Assembly (NCBI GenBank): GCA_003024175.1
Contig: MDYQ01000180.1
Coordinates: forward strand, 1 to 56,379
Origin: Planoprotostelium fungivorum
Taxonomy: Eukaryota; Evosea; Variosea; Cavosteliida; Cavosteliaceae
Length of the DNA stretch: 56,379 bases
Direction: 5' to 3'
Every line of letters starts with the position of its first letter. The first letter of the stretch is position 1. A program made the translations under genes and the position numbers. Shown here piece by piece: positions 46,364 through 56,379 of the stretch. The notes beneath the pieces were generated by a model that was not told the DNA's origin, ran no database searches, and was given only the letters and a program-made list of their open reading frames with translations.

Positions 46364-46377
46364 GGTCACGTGACCGG
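46364..46377. promoter_or_regulatory. CLEAR-type E-box GGTCACGTGACCGG
   Basis: This contains the 12-bp palindrome GGTCACGTGACC, with CACGTG at its core. It lies 44 bases before the CRAL-TRIO start codon. The identical 14-mer occurs in an intron of the V-ATPase a gene (24061-24074). In animals GTCACGTGAC is the bHLH-zip (TFEB/MITF) lysosomal-gene site; the role here is inferred. Confidence 0.4.
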
Positions 46378-46420
46378 CGGGTTTCTGTGGCTCAGACCGA
46401 AGCCCCTCGGAACAGCGACC

Positions 46421-47966
46421 ATGGCGAGTCTTGGAGAAGAAGTGAAAATAGACACAGCAGAATCGACAACCGTGTCGGATGAACGTGTAGCTGAGGTAAT
46501 TATCAGACGTCTTTACGATATGTTATGTATCGGTTGGTGGCTAATTGAGGGTAGACAGCTGGCACGACGACTGAGGAAAAAATGGTGGAAGATGTTGTTT
46601 CGTCTTACAATCAAACTGAGAAGAATGGAGATCAAAACACAGACAGTCGCAGAGATGAGACGGAAGGAGAGCAGCTATCGCAAAGCAATCCATTGAAACT
46701 GTCGGATCCGCATTTTCAGAAGCAGGTAGAGGCCGCCCTCGCAGAGGCGCGTCAGCAAGAGACATCAAAAGAGGAGGCACACATTGCTCATCACGGCGAG
46801 CCATTCGACACACCCACTCGAGGTGAGACAAAGAACGTGGATCCCATTTTGGCTCATCGATCTCTTCAGAGGAGAGAGATTCGCCTTCTATCCGAAGGCA
46901 AAAGTCTATATCTGTTCTTGGCCCCACAGGATTTCCATCTGAGACGGGCAGTACGACTCAGCATGCTGAGACATCATTCGACACGTCTGACCCGTACTAC
47001 GCGTATCAAGTCGAAAATGAGAATCTCATCTTGACTGCAGAAGAGAATAAGGTAGGCATCTATCGATCATCATGCATGAAACCATCATCTCACAGTGGCT
47101 CAGGCTTGGGACGAACTCTTTCACCTCGCCAAGAAAGAATTCTCTCTACTCATTCCAAAGACAAAGAGGGACGTCTTAAAATATCTCATGGCAAAGAAAT
47201 TTAACGTCGAGAAGGCATTGGTCGCGATGTATTCTTACCAAGTGAGAATCGTGGCACAATGAAAGTCTTAAGATTCGCAGAACATGAAGCAGATGGTGAT
47301 GCCAGGCAAGATCACCATGCAAAGTGTAGAAGCTTTCTTGGCGAGCGGCGCAGTGGTGAGGATCTCTACATCATCTCGACATTGAAATATTTTAGATGTC
47401 AGCGCCGTGTGCTAGAGATAAAGAGGGCCGGAAGATCATCATCGTGACACCTTCTCTCATCACGTCTGAGACGGACACGCTCGTAGCTCGAGCGAAGGCT
47501 CTCCTCTACATCACGGAAAACGAAATCGACAGGTACGCTCGGTTATAATTCTCATCATCTGACACAACATCAGCGTTCAATCGCAGCGTAATGGTTTCTC
47601 CATCATCATCGACCTCAGAGATGCATCTCCAACTCATTTCAACCGCCCTTCATTGAAAGTCATCCTGAGCGTTTTCGAGGTAATCATCACATCCCATCAC
47701 ATTATCTCCATCTGACATCTAATCAGGACGCTTTTCCCGCAAGATTTAAGCAACTCTATGCTGTCAACGCTCCTTGGTGGTTAGACATCGTCTACCGTGT
47801 GGCCAAGTTGTTCATCAAGCCCAAGCTGCGCGACCGAATCGTCAAGGTCAACCAAGAGGAGCTGCACAACCTCGTCGAACCCTCACAGCTACCTTCTTCT
47901 TTGGGAGGAACGAGTTCGTTCGATCAGAAGGAGTGGATCGAGACGATGAAGAGGATGGACAGATGA
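46421..47966 (+). CDS. CRAL-TRIO (Sec14-like) lipid-binding protein
   Basis: The ATG at 46421 (MASLGEEVKIDTAESTT) opens an acidic, polar N-terminus. The CRAL-TRIO lipid-exchange fold follows: a CRAL-TRIO-N-like helix (LKYLMAKKFNVEKALVAMYS), then KEGRKIIIVTPSLITSETDT, GFSIIIDLRDASPTHFNRPS, FPARFKQLYAVNAPWWLDIV and RVAKLFIKPKLRDRIVKVN, the family order ending with the PxxLGGT motif (PSSLGGTSSFDQKEW). The stop is at 47964-47966. Such proteins bind and move phosphatidylinositol or other lipids between membranes. It is convergent with the CEP104-like gene, the two stops being only about 20 bases apart. Introns near 46496-46556, 47220-47280 and 47360-47396 are short. Confidence 0.87.
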
Positions 47967-47987
47967 TGAGATGATAAATTTTTTGTT

Positions 47988-49914
47988 TTATCGTTTCATC
48001 GGAAGCCGCCGAGGATTCATCTTGCATTGACGGGTCAGATGAGACCTCCAACTCTCTTCATCGTTCATCAGATCGACCTGAGAGACAATGTCAATCACCT
48101 CCATCTCATCTCACATCATCTTCTATACACACCTTACACAGAGGACATCGGCTTCTGCCCGTCGAGGGGTCTGGCAGTGGAGAGCAGTTTCCGTCGGCCG
48201 CGTGAAGATCGTACTCATCTGACGGAACGGCTTCCGTGCAGATTGGACACTGCTGGAAGCTCTCGTATGCTTGACATTCATCGGGCATGAGCTTGTGTTC
48301 GTTGAAACCGGATATCTCGATGACCTGTGTGAGCGATTAAGGATGCATGCTTATCGATGAAGATGTTTGAGTGGATGACCATGCATCATCGTCACCTGGC
48401 CACAGAGACACTCGATCAGAACTGGACACTCCTTTGCCAGATGATCGTCATAGACTGATTCCACAGATAGAAACTCCGGATCATGCATCATGCAAAAGTG
48501 GCACGTGTCTTGTTCGAAGACCTTGAACTCTTCATCATCCTCGACGGCGATGTTCTTCTGAGACGTGGGAGGTGGTGCCTGATGCTGCTTGTTGGCCAGA
48601 ACAGCTGACAGATCTTGACTCGAATGCAGCGACGGCACAGTCTTCTTTCCCGCCGCCTTCGCCTTTGGTGGATCCCTTTTGTCATCGTGAGACGCCACGC
48701 TTCATCATCAAGCTCACTTGGTTGGTGCGGACTCCTTCTTAAGAGGAGCCTTCGCTGCTGGAGGTGCAGCAGCCTTTCCTGCCTTCGGTGCAATCGAAGG
48801 TGAAGAATCGGTGCGTTTCGGTTTGCCTGGCTTCGTCTTCTCTTCTTGCACAACCGCTGGCGCGGCTGATTTTTGGGGGATCTGACAGCGTCAGATCATC
48901 GTCTCCTCATCCGTCTCACGTCTAATGGATGAGAGAGTTCCTTTTCAATGAGCTCCCGCAGCTGCGGCTTCATCTTTGTCCAGTGAGAGCTGATCGATCG
49001 GTCTTGTGAGTAGCAGGCGGCGGCCAATTTCACCGCGGTGCTTCTGACATCATGACTCGAATTATCCAAACTAGTCGTCACAAATTGGAAGATCTGAAAT
49101 TGTTTGAGATCTGAATTCGTCTGATCGGATGATCACCTCTTCTGCTGGCATCGTGTCATCAGAATCTCCGAGGCCCCAGATTTGGATCTGATCCAGCAAG
49201 AGTTCCAATTTCGCTTGGACGGATTTCGGATTCGGTGCCTGCTTCTTCTTCTGCTTCAACAGGTGATGCACGATGAATTGGGGGCCCAGATTAGACGTCT
49301 CCATCATGAAGCAGAGCAACTGTGTACTCTGGTCTTTCAGCTTGGGATTTGTTTCTCCCATCTTATCGACGATGATGTCCGTGTGGGTGGCAACCGATGA
49401 GGTCAGATTAGAGCGGGAAAGGCTCGGAGCTGCTTCTCGGATCAAAGTGAGGAGGAGCTGCATGGCAGCACAGCAGACACTGACGTTCTTGTCGGCTATT
49501 CCGATGTCTAATAGCTTCAGACCACCGCGGAAGACATCTAATGGATCGACGTCTTTCAATACTGTCGGTATGTTCGAGTTGACCTAATCACGATCAACGT
49601 CACATCATCAGCATCATCATCTCACATCCTTCAAGGTTGTCTCTCTCACGCTCCAACTCTTTGAGAACATGGACAGAACGTTCCGATCACCAAAAATAGC
49701 AAACAGAGGCTCGTAATCCTTTCTGAACGAGGCTGGTACCTCCTCTGGAATATCGTTCTCTTTGTTCGGGGCCTTGAACTCATCTTCTTGCTTCGGTATG
49801 TTGTTTCTGCTGGCGCTTACAACTAATCACGCGTCACACAACATCTTCTTCTTCATCATCACCTCCACGCCGTAAACTGGTTCCATCAGATGGTTCATAA
49901 CCACCTTCCTTGTT
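47988..49914 (-). CDS. CEP104: CEP104-like protein lacking the usual N-terminal half
   Basis: CEP104 acts at the ciliary tip through a TOG domain and a cysteine-rich C-terminus. Here the TOG-type helical repeats (LFAIFGDRNVLSMFSKSWSV; LKLLDIGIADKNVSVCCAAM; LLLTLIREAAPSLSRSN) are followed by an Ala/Lys/Pro-rich linker and the zinc-finger array: CHFCMMHDPEFLS, KECPVLIECLCGQ, VIEISGFNEH, CPICTEAVPSDEYDLH and CPLCKVCIEDD, ending WRSHLTRQCKMNPRRLPMKR, stop 47988. The N-terminal jelly-roll and coiled coils are missing: 100 bases upstream the divergent receptor gene begins. The first supported exon starts at about 49914 and has no clear Met, so the 5' end is unresolved. A short exon overlapping the receptor gene's 5' end is possible. 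Confidence 0.82.
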
Positions 49915-50013
49915 CTAAACAAATCCCAAGCTGAAAGACCAGAGTACAGTAGACACGATTGTGACATCAGCATAATACAGCACGGAAGAACGACGCAGCA
50001 CTCATTCAACAGC

Positions 50014-53000
50014 ATGAGAGCTAATCTGTCCCATATACTGGTTTCTCTGCTTGTTCTCTATCTCGCGAGATCATCCTCTGCTTGCGTAGCATCCAGAAAT
50101 GTTGGAAACGGCACCATCCAATCAGGTGAGCTTGGGTGTGTGTAGCTGGTAGGTTGACTTTGAAAGCGTACAATTATCTAGTGGGGACGAATTGTGAGAC
50201 AGTGACCATTAATGTCGATGCTTCCACAGCCCCATGGGGACCAGCCGTCAACCTAACCTCCAATTCCACCAGTGTGATACAATCATTGACCATCACCTCT
50301 ACGTTTCCGATACAGGGAAGCATTCTGATCAGCAACTTCCCAGTGGTGAACGATCCACGCGAAGAATTCCCCTCTGATATCGAAAGGTCATACTCAATGG
50401 TTCCTCATGGGGATTGGGTAACGTTCTACTGCAATCCATTACCAATGTTTCGATCTGGTCAACCAACATTCTGAGCGGTCAAAGTTATACATTCTCCCTG
50501 TCGAACATATCGACTCTCTCTATCAACGGATCGAACATCAGAGGCTTGGAATTACGAAACCCCAACGGCCAGCCATGCTCGGGTGCATTCGAGGCTTTCC
50601 TCTCCATCCACATCTGATCTCGACAGGTATCTCTCTCTCATACAGCAACATGAACCTGAGCACGATCTATGCAACATGCAACGTCACATCTCAGAGCGTG
50701 TCCTTCAATGCGGCCACCTTGAACAGCACCGACTCCATCCAGATCTTCGGAGGAGCTCAGACTTCATTTTCCTTCCGCAGTGTCACCATCTCCGTCGTGC
50801 AGTCTGCCTTCTACACCTCAGATGCGGATATTCTGACGAATACTCTTCAGAAGTTCAGCATCAAGTCGGTCGACGCGATGCTGATGGACTGCAATTTCGC
50901 CAACCTCGTGGGTCAATATGGTCCATCTCTTATTCAGAGCTCCACGGTCACACGTGAGATCCATCACCTGACATGCATCGTCTCATCTCTCCAGTGGAGG
51001 GGGTGACGGTCTCCAATTGTAACAGCTCCCTCATCTCTAGCACTACGGTCACCATCCGCTCTTCCTCTTTCGACTCAAGTTCCACGGACTACGGTGCATC
51101 ACTTATCGCTGACAACATCTGATGATGAATCAGTCGTGAATGCAGATTACATCTTCTTCTACCGCTCAAACTTCACCAACAACGTGTGTAGTTCCAACGG
51201 TGCTGTGAAAGCTAGCCGCATGTTGATCCAAGAGAGTACATTTTACAACAATCAAGGGAATTCGGCCTTGTTGTGTGAGTTGTGTACGACGGGATGAGCG
51301 TAACTCCATCTCAGATGGAGGTGACATCACCATCAACCACTGCAATTTCACACTCAATTCCGGATATTCATCCGGTGTGGTCTACTGCACGGGCACTTTG
51401 AACGGTACAGATCCATCGACATCATCATGTCGACGTCGACGCATCAACCACTGACGCTCCACGAGATACCGGAAGTTTCTACGTGTCCAACTCAGCCCAG
51501 AACACCGGTGCTACCATCTTCTCTCGAAATAGTACCCTCCTCAGCGGTGTCTCATTCGTCTTCAATGAGAGTCCAGTCAATGGGAGGCGTAAATTGACCA
51601 TGAACAATTGTACTGTCAACGACAATGCTTCGGACCAACCTCTCGTGGAGGGATCTACCGTGTCGATTTACAATTCCACTTTCATTGGGAACGATGCCCC
51701 AGGTGAGTGACATTTATTTACATTTTATTTACATTTTATTTGCATTCATTCGTGTCTTCTCATAGTGAACAGCCGTGATATCTGCCACAACTCTTTCGGT
51801 CGATTCCTCATTTTTCTCTCAGAATTCCTCACCATCTCAGAATACCACAGGTCAGCCCATCCACTGACATCTCCCTGACATTCCACAGACATCTCCACGA
51901 TTCAAGGTAGCATCACTGACACTCTCTTCGAGAGCAACACGACCTATCATTACGCCATCACATCTATGAACCTCATCCAAATCGACCATTGCAACTTCAC
52001 TTACTCGTTCACTCCCATCACCATCTACCCGAAATACGGTGTCGGTGTGACGTGTAGTGTCTTACATTCCACCTTCACCACGGACAACTCCATCAAATGG
52101 GTCACTTCCCCCGGTGACATGTTCACCAATGTAACAACAGACGATCCACAATTGTTCTGTAACGTAGCCAATCACTACGATCAATTGGATGGTCTCTACT
52201 TGGCCAATTTCTGTGGACGTAGGATGAACCGTCGATCTCAGTACGATTGCAATGGGAGGTTGTGCACCACTGCGGTGAGACAAATCGTTCGAACGTGACG
52301 TGACAGACATCAGCCCTCTATCCCAACGAATCTATGGAGCTTCACTATGCCAAGTACATCCGATATCACGTCCAGCTCCGAGTCCAGCTCCGAGCCAAGT
52401 AGTAGTACCATCTCCGACGTATCCACTACTACAACCACTCCGATGAGCTCTACGAACGGTACCAACAGTTACACGGCTGTGCCACCCATCTCTGATTCCC
52501 AAGCATCACAACAGGTCCAGATCATCGGAGCGAACAACAAGACCTTATCTCCCACTGCAATCTATCAAGTCATGTCCCAATTATTCTCCAACACCACTTC
52601 ATCCAATCCGATCACCATCTCCACTCCATCGGTCAATCTGACGGCTTACGACGCGAGAAGATCATTCAACTTCACCGTAGTACAAGTCTACACCACGACC
52701 AACGGAACCAATCGAGCGGCAGCTTCTGTAGCCTCATCATTACTCAACGACATCGCAAACGAGAGGAGGGAACTCGAGCAGAGCCTACCGTCTATCATCG
52801 TGTTCATGGAGTACAATTACACCACCGGAAACTTCAAATCGCCTCCACCGGAGAATTTGTCCGCCAACATCTACGGCTTGACCATCACTGATGACTACGG
52901 TAACGTTATAGAGGTATCCTATCGGTTACCAAACGTCAGATTGACATCGATTGACAGGTCAACGGAGCATCGAAAGATTTCGTCATCACCATGCCCACGA

Positions 53001-54589
53001 AAGGTGTCAACAAGGCTGAAGATCTCGATCGTCTGGTCTGTCTGTACTACAACGAGACGAATGACGTGTGGCGCGGAGATAATTGTACGACGTACCGTGA
53101 CTACGTCGACTACTTTGTCACTTGTGCCTGCAATCATCTCACCAATTTCACGGTCGGTAGCCTACCTCCCGTCCAATCTGCCGCTCAGATCGAGAAGTTT
53201 CCATCATCAGCCTCCCACTCCACGATTCCCATCATCATCGGTGAGTGGACATTTCTCTGTGACATCCGACACAGACAGGATCTATATTGGGTTCCATCGC
53301 CTTGATCATCGTGTCGATCATCATCGCAGTCATCCTATTGAAACGAAGGAGGGCATCGTCTCAGGTGACAAGGTGCTATTTTTAGACGTAAAAGTGAAGA
53401 GAAGGACAGGTGGACATGAATGATATCCCCATGGATGTTGCAAGGGACAACGTGAGTCGAAGCTATGGATTGGAATGACAGAGACAGCACGTTATTTTGG
53501 GAGAGACGTTGAGAGAAGGAGAATTCTCCACGGTGTACGGGGGAGTACAGTCAGGTTCAACCCCTGTAGCCGTGAAGCAAGCTTCGGAGATCGACAAGCG
53601 GCCCACCCTGAACGAGCTCTCCATCATCAAGGTGAGTCTCCTCACCTTCTCCTTTTCACGTTGAACAGTCGTTGCATCATCCGAACGTCATCCAATACCT
53701 GTCCCACTTTAAAGACAACGTCGGTGGAGTGTGGATCGTGTTCGAGCGGATGGAATGCAATCTGTCCGTGAAGCTCGTCGACAGCATTGGAAACACGAGC
53801 TTCTCACGCCTCCAGCGCTATCGAGCGTGAGTCATTCTGAAGAGAGAGTCTCACCTGCATCAGGATGCTGCAGATCGCATCGGCTCTGTCTTATTTAGAA
53901 TCGATGGACATCGTTCACACTGCCGTAACTGCAAAGAATGTGTTGATTCGAGGGGAAGAAGCTAAACTGTGCGATTTCAGTGAGGGATCGATTTTATTGT
54001 ATTTTCAATCCACTGAGATCGAGAGGTATGGCAATGAAAGATGGAAAGAGGATCGTGAGAGAAACCGCTGGAGATTCTTTGTTGAGATGGAGTGTGAGTC
54101 GACCTCTCATGCAAAAGTGCTGACTCGTAGACAGGCACCTGAAGTGTTGTCCCAGCAGGTCTACAGCTTCGCGTCTGATGTATGGTCTTTCGGCATGCTC
54201 TTCTGGTGAGAAATGCATGTGAAGAGAGGGATTGATGAGAGTAGGGAAGTGATGAATGATGGTAGAGTTCCTTACAGCGACAAGAACCATAAAGAGGTGA
54301 AATCGAAAAGATGATGAACTTGAGCTGACACCCAAAAAGGTCAGGGCTCTCGTGATGGAAGGAAACACTCCTGAGAACGAAGGAAAAGAGCCACACAATC
54401 ACATCATGGAACGATGGTGAATCGCCTTCATTTTGAATCGACGTTAACGAGATGCATAGCTGGAAGGTAGATCCCATGCGGAGGATCAGCAGCCGCGACA
54501 TCGTCAGAGAATTGGGAAGATTCAGAGAAGAGGTAGGACTGCAGGTCATGGATCGCTCTGATCCTTATTCTTTCGTGGACCTGAAGTGA
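50014..54589 (+). CDS. GAIN/GPS-like single-pass receptor with pseudokinase domain
   Basis: The ATG at 50014 starts a signal peptide (MRANLSHILVSLLVLYLARS). A large Asn/Ser/Thr-rich ectodomain of beta-helix-like repeats with many N-glycosylation sites follows, then a Ser/Thr linker (52350-52460). A GAIN-like region (YGLTITDDYGNVIE) ends in a GPS motif: CLYYNETNDVW...CACNHLTNF, with the predicted cut site HL/T at 53140/53141. One membrane helix (LGSIALIIVSIIIAVILLKR, about 53290-53345) leads to a tyrosine-kinase-like domain: LREGEFSTVYGG, VAVK, RWSAPEVL and SDVWSFG. The catalytic HRD is HTA (53916-53924) and DFG reads DFS, so it is predicted to be inactive. The stop is at 54587-54589. About 15 introns. 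Confidence 0.85.
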
Positions 54590-54688
54590 TGAAGGAGGGT
54601 GTATCAATAGATCAAATTCAAGTTGAAAATTGGAAATTTCTCGGTAACTGCCTCTGGATGATGTGATGTGATGTGAACAGATCGCATC

Positions 54689-54962
54689 ATGGACTTCTCA
54701 GCACCTAGCGTCTGTCAAGATTTGAAAGAGAAACACGATCAGTGCTTTTTTCGATGGTATGCCAAAGACTTTCTGGCAGGTAAAGCGACAACCATTGAAT
54801 GCAACGAAGAGTGGGTCGCATATCAACAGTGTATCAAGGTGAACAGTGTTAGATAGTATGATATCTCAAGTTAAACAGAAAAGACTGAAGGCCATTGATG
54901 ATCCTACGGTGTCTGATGCAATCAATCCTCCATCGGAGAGGAAGAAGATAGACAAGAAATGA
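54689..54962 (+). CDS. TRIAP1: TRIAP1/Mdm35 family twin Cx9C protein
   Basis: TRIAP1 (Mdm35 in yeast) chaperones PRELI/Ups lipid-transfer proteins in the mitochondrial intermembrane space. The ATG at 54689 gives MDFSAPSVCQDLKEKHDQCF, then FRWYAKDFLAGK and CNEEWVAYQQCIKKR. Both CX9C motifs are exact, and the CFxRWxxxxF signature between them is specific to this family. One 40-nt intron (54839-54878) separates the last exon. The polar tail ends KKIDKK at 54962. Length is about 78 residues, as in the family. Confidence 0.93.
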
Positions 54963-55082
54963 GACTCTCATCGAAGAGACTCTTCCATTCTTTTGAACAA
55001 TGTATCACCGCGGAGGCGTCAAACCGCATGCTCGACGCCAGAATAATGAAGAGGTTGACCCGTTCCATTTGTAGTCTGTCCT

Positions 55083-55604
55083 TTATTCCATCTCTAGTTT
55101 CTCGTACCCTCTCATCCTCCACTTCATCACATCAACACAGACCGCGATCAGAACGACGAGAGCTACGCCCACGAGTGATACGATGATGATAGCACCAGAC
55201 CCAGCAGAGAAGTGATGATCCCTTCATCTAAATCGTACGTGGAATCCAGCTGTATCATCTTTTGAAGACTGAGTGATCTGCTTCTTCGGTCTCATGGTAG
55301 GTAGTGGTCTGTGACAATCTGATGAGAGCGTTGGCCGTCGTCTCTTGATTGCAAGGACTCTAATCAGATAGAGACGGTAGAGCCTGGTGAGTCAGTTCTG
55401 CCTCGGACATAGCGCCTCGGCGTTGATGAGCCTCGTCGCCCGTGTAGCCCTTTGAATGATCCGTGTAGGAGCACCTTGGACCGAGGATGACCTTCAGATG
55501 GTTTAGACGTGATAAGTCGTTGTCGACGTGTTGTCTGGATCGACAGCGGTGAAGACGAGGTCAGAGGTGGGGAGATAGCACATATTGGAATCGATGGAGA
55601 TCAT
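55083..55604 (-). CDS. Probable single-pass membrane protein, C-terminal part
   Basis: The last minus-strand exon reads SAGSGAIIIVSLVGVALVVL then IAVCVDVMKWRMRGYEKLEM-E and stops at 55083. That is a membrane helix followed by a basic, tyrosine-containing cytosolic tail, too regular to be chance. Further upstream a Met-initiated piece (MISIDSNMCYLPTSDLVFTA) starts at 55604, and CNQETTANALIRLSQTTTYH is open in between. I could not join these exons with convincing splice sites, so the model is only a region. The gene may continue further upstream, towards 56300. No family is recognised. Confidence 0.4.
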
Positions 55605-56307
55605 GCATTTTGAATGTGCGATATTTATACAACAGTCGTGAGTTCAGTGAAAGCGAGTGGAAAGAGGATTCACTCTCCAAGTTGGAAGGTTAACCACAGA
55701 GGCGCCCAGACTCTCTCCTGTGAATCATCAGAATGAGGAAGACATTCCACGATCGCATACTCAAGTGGGCCAAGCGAGACATATCTACGACATCTTCTTC
55801 ATCTTTGGGGTTGAGAAGGTGGAAGGAAGGAGATGGCGTGGTTGGTCTGACCTCTCTATCGTCTCGAGAGGAGGCAAAACCGTCGTTATTGGCGTGAGCG
55901 AGAACGATGAATCGAGATAGGTATCCTCTCAATCGCATAGAAGGTGGGCCGTGATATTCGTGGAGAGAGCGCTGATGGAACATCGAGGCACGATCTCGAT
56001 TAGGAGGGATACAAAATGAGGGAATTCGAGACATAGCTCGTGTGGGACTTCTGAGTGAACATCAACCCTTGGCGGTGGATCTTCGGCATAACTAAAAAGA
56101 ACTCACGAGTTGAGATCAGTCTCCAAAAGGATCGAAGTGATGCTGTCTTGATGTCTCTCTTGGAGTTGGTGTCCGTGTTGTCTGATCGACGAGCGAATGT
56201 AAAATCCGGAATTTGATCCGTCGACATTATCCAACAAGTAGACTCGAATACAATCATCTTTTGCATTACACATAAATACCACACTGACCTTGTTGAGGCT
56301 GACACCC
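55605..56307. other. Unresolved region before tRNA gene
   Basis: Minus-strand open stretches are present. One at about 56105-56300 encodes NKVSVVFMCNAKDDCIRVYL then LDNVDGS, resembling an extracellular beta-rich segment; another (55690-56034) is polar. They could be 5' exons of the membrane protein ending at 55083 or of a separate gene. A TATAAA-like sequence occurs near 55622-55630 on the minus strand. The plus strand shows nothing convincing. Confidence 0.35.
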
Positions 56308-56379
56308 GGCTCCTTGGCCAAGCGGCAAGGCACCAGTCTTGTAAACTGGGGATCGCGAGTTCGATCCTCGCAGGGGCCA
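56308..56379 (+). tRNA. tRNA-Thr (anticodon UGU)
   Basis: A 72-nt cloverleaf folds fully. The acceptor stem is GGCTCCT with AGGGGCC plus discriminator A, and the D-stem is GCC/GGC. The anticodon stem is CCAGT/ACTGG with loop CTTGTAA (anticodon TGT at 56340-56342). The variable loop is 5 nt, and the T-arm is GCGAG-TTCGATC-CTCGC. There is no intron, and CCA is not encoded. The 3' part matches the eukaryotic tRNA-Thr pattern. The window ends exactly at the discriminator base. Confidence 0.96.

Overview
This is intron-rich nuclear DNA from a unicellular eukaryote. Genes lie close together on both strands. Introns are short (mostly 35-70 nt) and begin with GTGAG or GTAAG; many carry a CTGAC-type branch site a few bases before the 3' AG. 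The gene set fits an amoebozoan with a flagellate stage: secreted EGF-repeat proteins, a GPS-type receptor with an intracellular kinase fold, a secreted alpha-1,3-glucanase-like enzyme, and ciliary genes (CFAP57, a CEP104-like gene, a dynein heavy chain tail piece). A protosteloid or variosean amoeba would fit, but that is inference; no species marker is present.

Bases 1-11002 form a large inverted repeat. Positions x and 11003-x are complementary, apparently without mismatch, from 1-2754 and 8249-11002. A diverged stretch follows towards the centre (left to about 2945, right from about 8027). The 5.1 kb spacer holds a Sec1/Munc18 gene (3230-5585), an ankyrin-like gene with an apparent frameshift (5964-6874) and about 1.1 kb with no recognised gene. 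The right arm carries the 5' two-thirds of an SH3 and tyrosine-phosphatase-fold gene that runs on to 13134; the left arm carries a copy of the same part, cut by the window edge. The phosphatase domain has lost both catalytic signatures.

Bases 13334-22361 hold a small REV1-like BRCT protein (minus), a basic Gln/Lys/Arg-rich protein (minus), a stand-alone dynein heavy chain tail fragment (plus) and CFAP57 (minus). CFAP57 is divergent from the V-ATPase subunit a gene (22362-25401).

Bases 25613-43576 run from one secreted EGF-repeat protein (minus) to its paralogue (plus). Between them are a CorA-type Mg2+ transporter, a coiled-coil protein with an E2F-like promoter site, QCR9, NSA2 (first exon only ATG), an ARFGAP2/3-type ArfGAP, a mid-SUN (SLP1/SUCO) protein, an F-box/LRR protein and the spliceosomal cyclophilin CWC27.

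Bases 43871-56379 hold the GH71 glucanase, a CRAL-TRIO protein, a CEP104-like protein lacking its usual N-terminus, a single-pass receptor combining a GAIN/GPS-like ectodomain with a predicted pseudokinase, TRIAP1/Mdm35, a poorly resolved membrane-protein gene and tRNA-Thr(UGU) at the end. Most genes are housekeeping; the unusual material is the inverted repeat, the two catalytically impaired signalling proteins and the truncated ciliary genes.
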